Origin: Boseongicola sp. H5
GTDB taxonomy: Bacteria; Pseudomonadota; Alphaproteobacteria; Rhodobacterales; Rhodobacteraceae
Direction: 5' to 3'
Assembly: GCA_020622165.1 (NCBI GenBank)
Contig: JACNMN010000001.1
Location: forward strand, 558,001-622,000
Length of the DNA stretch: 64,000 nucleotides
The notes below the pieces were generated by a model. That model saw only the letters and a list, made by a program, of their open reading frames with translations. It did no database searches and had not been told where the DNA came from. Made by a program: the position numbers and the translations under genes. Below are positions 37,926 through 46,614 of the stretch, in pieces (position 1 is the stretch's first letter; each line of letters begins with the position of its first letter).

Positions 37926-37928
37926 GGG

Positions 37929-38396
37929 TCAGCTTTCGGTCGGGTTTGGCGGGCGCAGCTCGGCCACGAATTCCTCGAAATCATCCGCGTCCTTGAAGTT
38001 CTTGTAGACACTGGCGAAGCGCACATAGGCGACCGTGTCGATCCGGGCCAGACTTTCCATCACGATCTCGCCGATGGTTTTCGAGGGAATATCCGTCTCG
38101 CCCATGCTTTCCAGCCGGCGCACGATCCCGCTGATCATCTGATCGATCCGGTCAGGCTCCACCGGGCGTTTCTGCATCGAGATGCGGATCGAGCGCTCCA
38201 GCTTGTCGCGGTCGAAATCCTCGCGCTTGCCATTGGTCTTGATCACCACCAGGTCGCGCAGCTGTACCCGTTCATAGGTGGTAAACCGACCGCCGCAGGC
38301 GGGGCAGAACCGCCGTCTGCGGATGGCCACATGATCCTCCGCCGGTCGGCTGTCTTTTACCTGAGTGTCCACATTTCCGCAAAACGGGCAGCGCAT
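37929..38396 (-). CDS. nrdR: Transcriptional repressor NrdR
   Basis: 155 residues: zinc ribbon (MRCPFCGN...[15 protein letters not shown]) followed by an ATP-cone domain ([22 protein letters not shown]). NrdR represses ribonucleotide reductase genes in response to ATP/dATP; nrdJ in this window is a likely target. It is the first gene of the nrdR-ribD unit, and a DnaA box lies about 75 bases upstream of its start. Confidence 0.96.
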   Translation of the reverse strand: MRCPFCGNVDTQVKDSRPAEDHVAIRRRRFCPACGGRFTTYERVQLRDLVVIKTNGKREDFDRDKLERSIRISMQKRPVEPDRIDQMISGIVRRLESMGETDIPSKTIGEIVMESLARIDTVAYVRFASVYKNFKDADDFEEFVAELRPPNPTES

Positions 38397-38845
38397 CCAC
38401 GTCCCCTCTTCTTGTCCCTGGGCGCCCGGGCCGGGGGCGCGTATCCTGGCTGATTGGGTCTTAAGCCCGGTTATCCACAGGCACTATAGGGCGATGCATA
38501 ATGGTTGGGTAGTATTGAAATTCTGCCACAGCATTTTGGGGTTGGAGTGGCAGGAATACCTGCCCTTGCCTACGCCATTGCCCGGCAGGGTACGATTGGC
38601 CGGGCGTTTTTGCGCCCTCCGGTGTGCCGCGCGGCCATTAACCCCATCGGGCGATCAGATGTGCTATCGACCCTTCTGAAACGAATGTCGCGCCATGCCG
38701 GAGATCCCGGGCGGATCGGCGATTTCAAACTGTTGAACCCCGGGCCGAATTGGGCTCATCATCGCCGGATCGCATTATGTCAGCCGATATTCGACTCCGC
38801 TTTCGCAGCCAGCCTAAACCGTCGCATCGTCAAGAAGAGAACCAT
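38397..38845. promoter_or_regulatory. 449-base divergent intergenic region with DnaA box and CTGCC repeats
   Basis: No convincing gene. It contains a DnaA box (38471-38479), the sequence CACTATAG nearby that resembles half of an NrdR box, a perfect palindrome GGCAGG-AATA-CCTGCC (38549-38564), and CTGCCAC (38523-38529) opposite GTGGCAG (38547-38553). These could be operators for nrdR or for the methyltransferase gene on the other side. Confidence 0.5.
38471..38479 (+). promoter_or_regulatory. DnaA box (TTATCCACA) upstream of nrdR
   Basis: Exact consensus 9-mer 75 bases before the nrdR start. It parallels the box upstream of nrdJ. Confidence 0.5.
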
Positions 38846-39580
38846 ATGCAGCAACCCAGTACCGACCGCTACGATATCTGCCAGAAGGCCGACGCCATCC
38901 ATGGCTGGCTGAAAATGGTCACCTCCCGCCGCACGGTGGATATCCTGCATTGGCAGGAGGCGCAGGGATACACCGGAAACCTGATGGAAATCGGCGTCAT
39001 GTGCGGCAAGTATTTCTCGCTCATGGTCGACAGCGCGATGCGGACCGGGGATACGGTCCTCGGGATCGACACATTCCAGTATGCAAATGAAAAACGCGTC
39101 GTCACCGAGTTGACCGGCGTTTTCGGCAAGGCTGTCACCGATCGTTTCAAGTTATGGCGCCGGCAATCGAACACGGTCTCGGCGACCGAACTGACACATG
39201 CGATCGGGCGGCCCCGGTTCATCAGCGTCGACGGCGCCCATGATTTCGAAAACGTCTACCGCGACATGGAACTGGCTGAACAGGTCGTGTCCCACAAGGG
39301 CGTAATCTCTGCCGACGACTTCCTCAATCCGCTGACGCTCGGCGTCAATCAGGCGATCAATGCCTTCCTGTCGCGGCCGCGCGCGGTCGTTCCGGTGGCC
39401 TTCGTCGCCAACAAGCTGTTCCTCGTTCACCGGTCGGTGGAGGAAGAGTATCGCGGCGCCGTCGAAGAGATGATCCGGAACGGCAAGGATGCGGAGGCCG
39501 AAGCCTTCAAGCAGCGCGCGACCCATGGCCGGCACCATATCGAGCAGGATTTTCACGGCCACAAGGTTCTGATCGGCTGA
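38846..39580 (+). CDS. Class I SAM-dependent methyltransferase (Methyltransf_24-like)
   Basis: 244 residues from ATG 38846, which follows AAGAAGAGA. Motif I is LMEIGVMCGKYFS, the acidic strand-2 end is VLGIDTFQ, and FISVDGAHDFENVYRDM matches the DG-H block of the Methyltransf_24 group, often linked with glycan or cell-surface modification. No partner genes are adjacent, so the substrate is open; proximity to the capsule genes (2 kb) is only suggestive. Confidence 0.8.
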   Translation: MQQPSTDRYDICQKADAIHGWLKMVTSRRTVDILHWQEAQGYTGNLMEIGVMCGKYFSLMVDSAMRTGDTVLGIDTFQYANEKRVVTELTGVFGKAVTDRFKLWRRQSNTVSATELTHAIGRPRFISVDGAHDFENVYRDMELAEQVVSHKGVISADDFLNPLTLGVNQAINAFLSRPRAVVPVAFVANKLFLVHRSVEEEYRGAVEEMIRNGKDAEAEAFKQRATHGRHHIEQDFHGHKVLIG

Positions 39581-39721
39581 TTTCTGCCGCTACCGGCGGG
39601 CTGGCGGACCGGCCCGGGGCAATCATGTGCCCCGCTGGTCCGAAGCGCTTCTTGCGAAATCCCTGAACTGCGCGGTGCAACCTGCTAGACTGTCCCTTTA
39701 ACACGCAACAGGAGACAGATC

Positions 39722-39925
39722 ATGAGTATCGCCCGTGTGACGGAGATTTCCGCAACATCGCCCGACAGCTTCGAGGCCGCGGTGCGGGACGGCGTGGCCC
39801 GCGCCAATTCCACGCTGCGCAACGTCACCAGCGCCTGGGTCAAGGAACAGCGCGTGGCGGTCAGCGACGGGAAGATCGACTATTATCAGGTCAATCTGAT
39901 GGTCACTTTCGTGCTGGACGACTAA
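39722..39925 (+). CDS. Dodecin family flavin-binding protein
   Basis: 67 residues, normal for dodecin: IARVTEISATSPDSFEAAVRDG, TLRNVTSAWVKEQ (Trp that stacks the flavin) and YQVNLMVTFVLDD. Dodecins form 12-mers that store or buffer riboflavin and FMN. AGGAGA precedes the ATG. Its stop overlaps the stop of the convergent yjbQ gene. Confidence 0.93.
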   Translation: MSIARVTEISATSPDSFEAAVRDGVARANSTLRNVTSAWVKEQRVAVSDGKIDYYQVNLMVTFVLDD

Positions 39926-40338
39926 CCTCCGATCAGCGCCGCCGCTACCTGCCGTGAATGGGCCCGGCGGCGGTGCTCGACCACATAGATCCCTTGCCAG
40001 GTGCCCAGCATCATCCGCCCGCCGCTCACCGGGATCGATAGCGAAACCGGCATCATCGCCGCCTTGATATGGGCCGGCATGTCGTCGGGGCCTTCCTGGA
40101 CATGGGTCAGATAGGACATCGCCGGATCGTCGGCGGGCGGCACGAGCCGCTCGAAATAGGCCCGCAGATCGGTCTGCACATCCGGATCGGCGTTTTCCTG
40201 TATCAGCAGGCTGGCCGATGTGTGGCGGATCATCAGCGTGACCACCCCGCCACCCTGCCCGGATAGCCAGCGGCTGACCTGCGATGTGATCTCGTAAAGC
40301 CCGGGGCCACGGGTCTGCACTGTAAACACTGTCTCCAT
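39922..40338 (-). CDS. YjbQ / UPF0047 family protein
   Basis: 138 residues from ATG 40338. The conserved core is VTLMIRHTSASLLIQENADPDV (with the His-Thr-Ser-Ala motif), SYLTHVQEGPDDMPAHIK and LGTWQGIYVVEHR. The family is annotated as secondary thiamine-phosphate synthase from genetic complementation; its true role is uncertain. Convergent stops with dodecin overlap by two bases. Divergent from the SDR gene. Confidence 0.9.
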   Translation of the reverse strand: METVFTVQTRGPGLYEITSQVSRWLSGQGGGVVTLMIRHTSASLLIQENADPDVQTDLRAYFERLVPPADDPAMSYLTHVQEGPDDMPAHIKAAMMPVSLSIPVSGGRMMLGTWQGIYVVEHRRRAHSRQVAAALIGG

Positions 40339-40394
40339 GCGCCTATCTGAAATCAGGACGACACCTGTTGCAAGCTGATCGGAGACCAATCCCC

Positions 40395-41069
40395 ATGACC
40401 CGCAAAACCCTGTTCATCACCGGCGCCTCTTCCGGCATCGGCGCCGCCACCGCCCGGGCCGCCGTCGACGCGGGCTGGAACGTGGGGCTGATGGCGCGCT
40501 CCGCCGACAAGATCACCGCACTGGCCGAAGAGCTGGGCGGCGCGGCGCTGGCCCTGCCCGGCGATGTCACGCAACTGGCCGTGCAGGAGCAAGGTCTTCT
40601 GGCCTTGCAGGAGGCGTTCGGCGCGGTCGATGCCGCCTTCGCCAATGCGGGAATGGGCCTGAGCACACCAGGCACGGAAAACGGCGACCCCAAGGAATGG
40701 GAGGCGCTGGTGCAACTCAACATCCTTGGCCTGCTCTACACCGCGAAGGCCGCGATGCCCTATCTGAAGGAAACACAGGGGCAGATGGTTCTGACCGGAT
40801 CCGTCGCCGGGCGGCAGCACATCAAGGGCTCGATCTACGGCGCGTCGAAATGGTTCGTGCATGGCTATGCGGGCAATCTCGCCGAAGAGATGCGCGAATG
40901 GGGCGGGCGCTGCACGGTGATCGCGCCCGGAATGGTCGACACACCGTTCTTCGACACCCCGCGACCGGACAAGCTCATGCCGGAGGATGTGGCCGAAGCG
41001 GTCATGCTGGCGCTCAACGCGAACCCGCGCAACACCGTGCGCGAGGTGTTCCTGTTCCCGACCAACTGA
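40395..41069 (+). CDS. Short-chain dehydrogenase/reductase
   Basis: 224 residues. The NAD(P) motif is TGASSGIGAATA near the start, NAG is present as FANAGMG, the catalytic Ser is in TGSVAGRQ and the Tyr-Lys pair in IYGASKWF. It belongs to the classical SDR family; the substrate is unknown. The ATG at 40395 gives the usual short N-terminus. It converges on the DUF2161 gene. Confidence 0.9.
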   Translation: MTRKTLFITGASSGIGAATARAAVDAGWNVGLMARSADKITALAEELGGAALALPGDVTQLAVQEQGLLALQEAFGAVDAAFANAGMGLSTPGTENGDPKEWEALVQLNILGLLYTAKAAMPYLKETQGQMVLTGSVAGRQHIKGSIYGASKWFVHGYAGNLAEEMREWGGRCTVIAPGMVDTPFFDTPRPDKLMPEDVAEAVMLALNANPRNTVREVFLFPTN

Positions 41070-41092
41070 CAGGCCCCGGCGCGCGGACCCGT

Positions 41093-41758
41093 TTACGGCG
41101 GCCTGGCCTCGAAGGAGACCAGCGCCGTCCTGCCCGCGCCGGTCAGGGTATAGACCCCCTTCTCGACCCGCTCGAACCAGCCGTAGTGATCGTCCCGCAT
41201 GATGGTCGTGGCGCGGTCCACGCCCGTGGCCGCCTTGACCGCCGCCCCTCTGCACGGGCCGTGTGCCGCCAGATGCCCGGCGCAGCGCAGCGCATCCTGC
41301 CGGTAGGCCGTGATGATCTTGCCGTTGGTCCCGCCCCGGTTCGGATCGCCCGACCGGCGGGCGAATTCGCGCAACAACCGCGCCTTGCGCGGTTTGGAGA
41401 TGCGCGGCGCATACGGGCCCGGATCGCAATGAACCTCCACCAGAGCGTCTGTCAGGCGCACGGTCATCAGACCCAGCCCCAGACGCCTTGCCAGCTTCAC
41501 ATTCTCCGCCAGCGCCTTCTGAAACGCCCGGCCCGTGCCGCGTGGCACCGCCAGATAGACCACGTCGCTGACCGCAAGCCGGGCCACGCCCTGATGAAAC
41601 AGCGCAAGCGAAAACCGCGCTTTCAGCTCCACGATCACGGGGTCTTCATCGGCCCGCCGGGCGACCACATCGGCCCCGGCGATCTCGGCCTTGACGTCGT
41701 AGCCTTGTGCTTCGAGAAACGCCTTCACCGGCGGGTAGAGATCGGTTTCCTTCACCAT
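41093..41758 (-). CDS. DUF2161 family, putative PD-(D/E)XK-type nuclease-fold protein
   Basis: 221 residues. The N-terminal part has the restriction-nuclease-like core: GADVVARRADEDPVIVELKARFS (Asp ... Glu-x-Lys), preceded by VKAFLEAQGYDVKAEI. The C-terminal part is a winged-helix-like domain (RAGTTIMRDDHYGWFERVEKGVYTLT region). This fits DUF2161, a predicted phosphodiesterase of unknown target. It stands alone between SDR and rpmB. Nuclease activity is predicted only. Confidence 0.8.
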   Translation of the reverse strand: MVKETDLYPPVKAFLEAQGYDVKAEIAGADVVARRADEDPVIVELKARFSLALFHQGVARLAVSDVVYLAVPRGTGRAFQKALAENVKLARRLGLGLMTVRLTDALVEVHCDPGPYAPRISKPRKARLLREFARRSGDPNRGGTNGKIITAYRQDALRCAGHLAAHGPCRGAAVKAATGVDRATTIMRDDHYGWFERVEKGVYTLTGAGRTALVSFEARPP

Positions 41759-42019
41759 CGGGGCAAACCTAACGCGTTTCGCGGCCTGGGTGAATCGCCA
41801 AAACGTGCCGGTCCGCAACCGCCGCCCGGTCCGGCGGGTCGACGGTGCGCGCGGATCCCGGCGCCGCCGCGCGCAGGGCACGCCCGGCCTTTCAAGGTCC
41901 CGTTCCCCCGATTCCCGGCTTGACACGACCCAAGCCGCGCCGTATCCCCGCCCAAGATTTCCGGGGCGCTGATATGGATCACGCGCCCCCTTCCGTTTCT
42001 GAAACCCGAGGGTGCCCAC

Positions 42020-42307
42020 ATGTCTCGCGTCTGCGAATTGACCGGCAAAGGTCCGATGACCGGCAACAATGTCAGCCATGCCAACAACAAAACCAAGCGC
42101 CGCTTCCTGCCGAACCTGAACGAAGTCACGCTCGGCTCCGATACGCTGGATCGCCGGTTCAAGCTGCGGATTTCCAACGCCGCCCTGCGCACCGTGGATC
42201 ACCGCGGCGGCCTTGACGCGTTCCTTGCCAAGGCCAAGGATGACGAGCTGTCGCCCAAGGCGCTGAAAATCAAGAAAGACATCGCAAAGGCCCAGGCCAC
42301 CGCCTGA
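42020..42307 (+). CDS. rpmB: 50S ribosomal protein L28
   Basis: 95 residues: [28 protein letters not shown] is the conserved L28 start, followed by [18 protein letters not shown]. The Lys/Ala-rich C-terminal tail is of the longer alphaproteobacterial type. It is followed by a strong intrinsic terminator. Confidence 0.97.
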   Translation: MSRVCELTGKGPMTGNNVSHANNKTKRRFLPNLNEVTLGSDTLDRRFKLRISNAALRTVDHRGGLDAFLAKAKDDELSPKALKIKKDIAKAQATA

Positions 42308-42331
42308 TCGAGATCTTGCGCATGACAGAGA

Positions 42332-42370
42332 CGGCCCCGCATCCCGCCGATGCGGGGCCGATGTCATTTT
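42332..42370 (+). terminator. Intrinsic terminator of rpmB
   Basis: A perfect 11-base-pair stem (42332-42342 with 42350-42360), 7-base loop, then ATGTCATTTT. It starts 25 bases after the rpmB stop. Confidence 0.85.
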
Positions 42371-42411
42371 GTCGCTTCCCATTCCGGCACCGGGCGGCAT
42401 AGACCAGAGAC

Positions 42412-42762
42412 ATGACCCGGGTCTTCCGCCCCATATCTGCCACGTGTCTGGCACTGGTCCTGTCGCTCACCAGCGTCAGCATGGCATTGGCGCGCGGCGA
42501 CATGGCGGTAAATGGCACGATGATTCTGTGCCTAGGCGGCATGCAGGTCACGGTCGCCATCGGCCCCGACGGCGCCCCGGTGATCGAGGAGCATATCTGC
42601 CCCGATTGCGTTGTCGGCGCGTTGGCGCTTGGCGGCACACCGCCCCTGACACCTCCGGTACCGGCCGTCTGGACATTCCGCGCGCCGCTTCACGACCTCT
42701 CCGCCGATGCCGAGCAAGTGCAGGCGCCTCAGGCCCGCGGCCCGCCCGCCGCCCGCGCCTGA
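42412..42762 (+). CDS. Exported small protein with CPDC motif (DUF2946-like)
   Basis: 116 residues with an N-terminal signal peptide (to about residue 27, ALA-RG). The mature part has one Cys early (ILCLGG) and a CPDC pair (EEHICPDCVVG), followed by a Pro-rich tail. The pattern resembles DUF2946 proteins, which often neighbour copper-handling genes; here the next gene is a PCu(A)C copper chaperone 49 bases downstream. A role in periplasmic copper delivery is inferred. Confidence 0.65.
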   Translation: MTRVFRPISATCLALVLSLTSVSMALARGDMAVNGTMILCLGGMQVTVAIGPDGAPVIEEHICPDCVVGALALGGTPPLTPPVPAVWTFRAPLHDLSADAEQVQAPQARGPPAARA

Positions 42763-42811
42763 CACCAGCACTTCACGTCTCAGTATTCTCGCACAAACGG
42801 AGGGACATTCC

Positions 42812-43276
42812 ATGTCCATCAAAGCAGCGACGCTTGCCGTCGCCATCACCCTTGGTTTCATCCTGCCCGGTGCAGCCAAGGCCGAAATGATCATCGAAGA
42901 TGCCTATGCCCGGTCTGCCAGCCCGGTCGCCCAGACCGGGGCGGCCTTCATGGCCATCACAAATCGCGGCGACACCGATGACCGGGTCGTCTCGGTCAGT
43001 TCGGATGCGGCGGCCCGCGTCGAACTTCACACCCACCTACAGGACGGCAATGGGGTCATGCGCATGGTCGAGGTCGAAGATGGCTTCCCCGTTGCCGCCG
43101 GCGAAACCCATATGCTGGCCCGCGGCGGCGATCATATCATGTTCATGGGGCTGACAGCGCCCTTCGTTCATGGCGACGAGATCGAGGTGACGATCCGCTT
43201 CGAACATGCGGAGCCTGTGACCGTGAGGATCCCCGTCGATCTGGAACGTCAGGACCACGGCGGCATGGGCGGCTAG
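42812..43276 (+). CDS. Periplasmic copper chaperone PCu(A)C
   Basis: 154 residues with a signal peptide ending AKAE near residue 25. The copper site is visible as H(M)x10Mx21HxM-like spacing: ARVELHTHLQDGNGVMRM, then GGDHIMFMGL. These proteins deliver Cu(I) to the CuA centre of cytochrome oxidase. A His/Gly/Met tail (HGGMGG) may add metal affinity. GGAGGG precedes the ATG. Likely co-transcribed with the CPDC protein upstream. Confidence 0.92.
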   Translation: MSIKAATLAVAITLGFILPGAAKAEMIIEDAYARSASPVAQTGAAFMAITNRGDTDDRVVSVSSDAAARVELHTHLQDGNGVMRMVEVEDGFPVAAGETHMLARGGDHIMFMGLTAPFVHGDEIEVTIRFEHAEPVTVRIPVDLERQDHGGMGG

Positions 43277-43390
43277 CGTCCCGCACTGGTCCTTCCGACC
43301 GACCGCCCTGCCCGCGCACCGGGCGCAGGTGGCGGCACCCCTAAAGCGCGCCTCTTCGTACCTTCGCGAACGGGCGCGCCACCCGCATCC

Positions 43391-44092
43391 TCAACCGCCC
43401 TTGCTGGCGATCATCCGTTCGACCCATGCCGGAACGGCACGCGACGCCTGTCCCGCGATCACCTCGTCGAAAAGGCCCGGCCGGCGCGTCGGCTCCAGAT
43501 TGATCTCCACCGTTTCGGCCCCCGCCATCCGCGCCTCCTCCACCAGCCCGGCGGCGGGATACACTTCGCCCGATGTGCCGATGGACACGAACAGATCGGC
43601 GCGCGCCACCGCGTCATAGATCCTGTCCATCTGATACGGCATCTCGCCGAACCACACGATATCGGGGCGCGTCGCGGCCCGGTCGCAGGACGGGCAGAGA
43701 TCGGACATGTTCATCGCTCGAGGCGCAGGCCAACGGTGGCCGCAGGCGGCGCATAGCGCCCCGGTCAGAACCCCGTGCATATGGATCAAGGCGGTCGAGC
43801 CCGCGCGCTCATGCAGATCGTCCACATTCTGCGTGACCAGCACCACCTCCCCCGGCCAGTCACGCTCAAGCCGCGCCAGCGCCACGTGGGCCGCATTGGG
43901 CGTGGCCGCCAGCGTATTGGCGCGCCGGGCGTTGTAGAACTCATGCACAAGGCCCGGATTGCGCGTAAAACCTTCCGGGGTTGCCACCTCTTCCAGATCG
44001 TACCGGGTCCAGAGCCCATCGGTGTCGCGGAACGTGCCCAGACCGCTTTCGGCGGAGACGCCCGCGCCCGTCAGAATGACAATTCGTTCCAT
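43391..44092 (-). CDS. cobB: NAD-dependent protein deacylase, sirtuin
   Basis: 233 residues. GAGVSAESGLGTFRD and TQNVDDLHERAG bind NAD, the catalytic His is in IHMHG (about residue 106), and the zinc site is CAAC...CPSC. YNARR after helix 2 carries the Tyr-xx-Arg pair of class III sirtuins, which favour succinyl or malonyl lysine. I chose ATG 44092, six bases after GGGG; ATG 44098 is directly next to that site. Confidence 0.93.
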   Translation of the reverse strand: MERIVILTGAGVSAESGLGTFRDTDGLWTRYDLEEVATPEGFTRNPGLVHEFYNARRANTLAATPNAAHVALARLERDWPGEVVLVTQNVDDLHERAGSTALIHMHGVLTGALCAACGHRWPAPRAMNMSDLCPSCDRAATRPDIVWFGEMPYQMDRIYDAVARADLFVSIGTSGEVYPAAGLVEEARMAGAETVEINLEPTRRPGLFDEVIAGQASRAVPAWVERMIASKGG

Positions 44093-44135
44093 CGACATCC
44101 CCTTTCATGGCAAGACTGCCCGAAAGGAGCCTGTC

Positions 44136-44603
44136 ATGACCACCCGTATCTTATGTGTCTGCCTGGGGAATATCTGCCGGTCGCCCGCCGGTCAGGCGGT
44201 GCTGGAGGCCCTGCTGCCCGGCGCCCGGATCGACAGTGCGGGCACCGGCGACTGGCATATCGGCCGCGCGCCCTACGGACCGATGCAAAAGACAGCGTTG
44301 GCCCGTGGCTATGACCTATCCGGTCAACGCGCGCGGCAGGTCGCCGCCCGCGATTTCGAGGATTTCGATCTTCTCCTGGCGATGGACCGCCAGAACCTTG
44401 CCGATCTGCACGCGATCCGCCCCGGTGGATCACGGGTAGAACTGGCGCTGTTTCTCGCCCATGCGGATGGCACGCCCGAAGACGTGCCCGACCCCTATTT
44501 CACGGGGGATTTCGACACAACGATGGATCTGATCGAAACGGGCGCGAAAGCTTGGGCGGCTCAGCCGCACATCGCTTCGGCGGTTTCCCCGAAGGAGCGG
44601 TAA
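44136..44603 (+). CDS. Low-molecular-weight protein-tyrosine phosphatase
   Basis: 155 residues, normal size. The P-loop CLGNICRS (Cys9, Arg15) lies at the N-terminus and the general-acid Asp is in VPDPYF. Such enzymes act in regulation or detoxification; targets unknown. AAAGGAG precedes the ATG. The last 43 bases overlap the end of the convergent small exported protein gene. It is divergent from the sirtuin gene with only 43 bases between. Confidence 0.92.
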   Translation: MTTRILCVCLGNICRSPAGQAVLEALLPGARIDSAGTGDWHIGRAPYGPMQKTALARGYDLSGQRARQVAARDFEDFDLLLAMDRQNLADLHAIRPGGSRVELALFLAHADGTPEDVPDPYFTGDFDTTMDLIETGAKAWAAQPHIASAVSPKER

Positions 44604-44872
44604 CGATCCCAGAACGCCTCGTCGCTGGCGCGATCCGACATCCGCACATCCTGCGCCCGCTGCGGGTCGCTGAAGAACCGCGCGGCTTGGCGCTGATCGG
44701 TCCTGCTGAGCGTCATATCGGCCACAACCCCGATACAGCCGCAAAGCTGCCGGTTGGCGGCGCGGCGATCCGACTGGTTGCAGGCCCGCTCGATCGCATT
44801 TGCGGATGCCGGCGTGGAAATAGGCGCGCTGGCCATCATCAGCGCCGCCAGAAGCAAAACGGATTTCTTCAT
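44561..44872 (-). CDS. Small exported protein, conserved hypothetical
   Basis: 103 residues from ATG 44872 (MKKSVLLLAALMMASAP) with a clear signal peptide ending ASA-NA near residue 27. The mature part has four Cys (RACNQSD, LCGCIG, AMCG), probably two disulfides, and a YRSFGETAEAMCG end. This pattern recurs in Rhodobacterales exported proteins of unknown function. It overlaps the phosphatase gene tail-to-tail by 43 bases. Confidence 0.7.
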   Translation of the reverse strand: MKKSVLLLAALMMASAPISTPASANAIERACNQSDRRAANRQLCGCIGVVADMTLSRTDQRQAARFFSDPQRAQDVRMSDRASDEAFWDRYRSFGETAEAMCG

Positions 44873-44980
44873 GTCACTGGCCTCATTCATGCACGTTTGC
44901 GGAAGATCTGACGCCTTCCTGATCACGCCGAAGAATGCCCGAAAACGCCCGGGTTTTCAATGTTTCCCGTCATGCAGAGA

Positions 44981-46030
44981 TCAGGCGGCTCTGAGGCGCT
45001 GCATCTTGGCGGCGACCGTTTCATCGGCCACACGATCTGGTCCCACACCCCGCTCCGTGGCGCGCTTGAAGATGGCCTCCAGCGTTTCGTCAAGGGCGGC
45101 CAGTTTGTCGCTGACAAACCCCTGCCGGTCCCGAATCCGCAGAATCTCGGTCGCGACATTGATGATCCCGCCCGCATTGGCCACGTAATCCGGCGCATAG
45201 AGGATGCCGCGCGCATGCAGCGCCGCGCCGTCCTCCGCGCGCGCCAATTGATTGTTGGCCCCGCCGGCCACCGCCTGAACCCGCAGCGCCGGGATCGTGT
45301 CGGCATTCAGCACGCCGCCGATCGCGCATGGCGCCAGAATATCGGCCTCCACCTCCAGGATCCGATCCGCGTTCACAACCGTGGCGCCGAAGCTCTGCCC
45401 GGCCCAACCGGCCCGCTCCGGGTCGATATCGGCCACACTCAACCGCGCACCGCCCGCCCTCAGCAGCTTGCACAGATGCCAGCCCACATGGCCCAGCCCC
45501 TGCACCGCCACATGCCGCCCCGCCAGAACCGGAGAACCGAAGCGGAATCGCGCCGTCGTCCGGATCGCCTGAAAGATGCCCCGCGCCGTGATGGGGGACG
45601 GATCGCCACTGGCAAATTCCCCGTCCGGCAGACCGGCCACAAACGGCGTGACGGTGGCCATCGTCGCCATATCGGCCGGGCTCATCCCCATATCCTCCGC
45701 CGTCCAGTACCGGCCCGCCAGACCGTCGATCGCGCGGGCGAATGCCCGCAGTTGCGCCCCGGTCTTGGCTTTAGGGTCACCGATGATGACCGCCTTGCCG
45801 CCGCCCAGGGGCAGATCGGCCGCCGCGTTCTTGAACGTCATCCCCCGCGAAAGCCTCAGTACATCCTCCAGCGCCGCCTCCTCGCTGTCATATGGCCGCA
45901 TCCGCAATCCGCCCGCCGCCGGGCCAAGCTGCGTGGAGTGAACGGCGATGAAACCGATCAATCCGCAACTCCGGTCTTCGACACGGAGAACCTCTTCGTG
46001 GGTGGGACGGGACATGGGTGTGACGATCAT
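44981..46030 (-). CDS. Leucine dehydrogenase (Glu/Leu/Phe/Val dehydrogenase family)
   Basis: 349 residues from ATG 46030, preceded by GAGGAGG. Conserved pieces are LGPAAGGLRM, TFKNAAADLPLGGGKAVI (catalytic Lys) and the NAD fold VAVQGLGHVGWHLC; GGANNQLA is the family's nucleotide loop. The length fits leucine/valine dehydrogenase rather than the larger glutamate enzymes. It oxidatively deaminates branched-chain amino acids. A divergent Lrp-type regulator suggests amino-acid-responsive control. Confidence 0.88.
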   Translation of the reverse strand: MIVTPMSRPTHEEVLRVEDRSCGLIGFIAVHSTQLGPAAGGLRMRPYDSEEAALEDVLRLSRGMTFKNAAADLPLGGGKAVIIGDPKAKTGAQLRAFARAIDGLAGRYWTAEDMGMSPADMATMATVTPFVAGLPDGEFASGDPSPITARGIFQAIRTTARFRFGSPVLAGRHVAVQGLGHVGWHLCKLLRAGGARLSVADIDPERAGWAGQSFGATVVNADRILEVEADILAPCAIGGVLNADTIPALRVQAVAGGANNQLARAEDGAALHARGILYAPDYVANAGGIINVATEILRIRDRQGFVSDKLAALDETLEAIFKRATERGVGPDRVADETVAAKMQRLRAA

Positions 46031-46158
46031 TCTGGGCCTCCTCTGACCTGAAAAGGCTAGCCCGGAGCGGGGAGCGAAAGACGGCAAAGATTGGCCTTGC
46101 GACAGAGAAAAATGGGGATAAAATCTCAAAAATGGCCGTATGATAGAGTTTTCCACTC

Positions 46159-46614
46159 ATGGACAAAATCGACCGCCGGATTATCACCACGCTGCAACGC
46201 GATGGACGGATTCCGATCGTCGAGCTGGCCGACCGGGTCGGCCTGTCGCCCACGCCCTGCGCCCGCCGCGTCGCCAGACTCGAAAGCGATGGCATCATCA
46301 CCGGCTATGCGGCCCGCGTCGACCAGACGAAACTGGGCTACCCGCTTACCGTGTTCATTTTCGTGGAGCTGGAACGCCAGAGCCATGACACCGTGGCCGC
46401 CTTCGAACGCGCCGTGACCCGGTTTGACGAGGTGGTGGAATGCCATCTGATGACCGGCACCCGCGACATCCTGCTGAAAGTCGTGGCGCCGGATCTCGCG
46501 GCCTTCGACCGGTTCCTGGAAAAACACCTGATGCACGTCCCCGGCATCCGCGCGACCCGGTCCAGCTTTTCGCTCCGCACCATGGTGCAGCGGGAGGTCA
46601 TGCCGCGGGATTAG
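46159..46614 (+). CDS. Lrp/AsnC family transcriptional regulator
   Basis: 151 residues: winged helix (KIDRRIITTLQRDGRIPIVELADRVGLSPTPCARRVARLE) and RAM/ligand domain (ECHLMTGTRDILLKVVAPDLAAFDRF). It is divergent from leucine dehydrogenase with 128 bases between, the usual layout for a local regulator and target. The intergenic run of AAAATC/TCAAAAAT is a plausible binding area. Its stop overlaps the stop of the convergent ParB-like gene. Confidence 0.92.
   Translation: MDKIDRRIITTLQRDGRIPIVELADRVGLSPTPCARRVARLESDGIITGYAARVDQTKLGYPLTVFIFVELERQSHDTVAAFERAVTRFDEVVECHLMTGTRDILLKVVAPDLAAFDRFLEKHLMHVPGIRATRSSFSLRTMVQREVMPRD

Noticed and set aside
38505-38912. Plus-strand frame before the methyltransferase gene
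   Set aside because: It overlaps the better methyltransferase start in another frame, has no domain pattern and covers the palindromic operator-like region.
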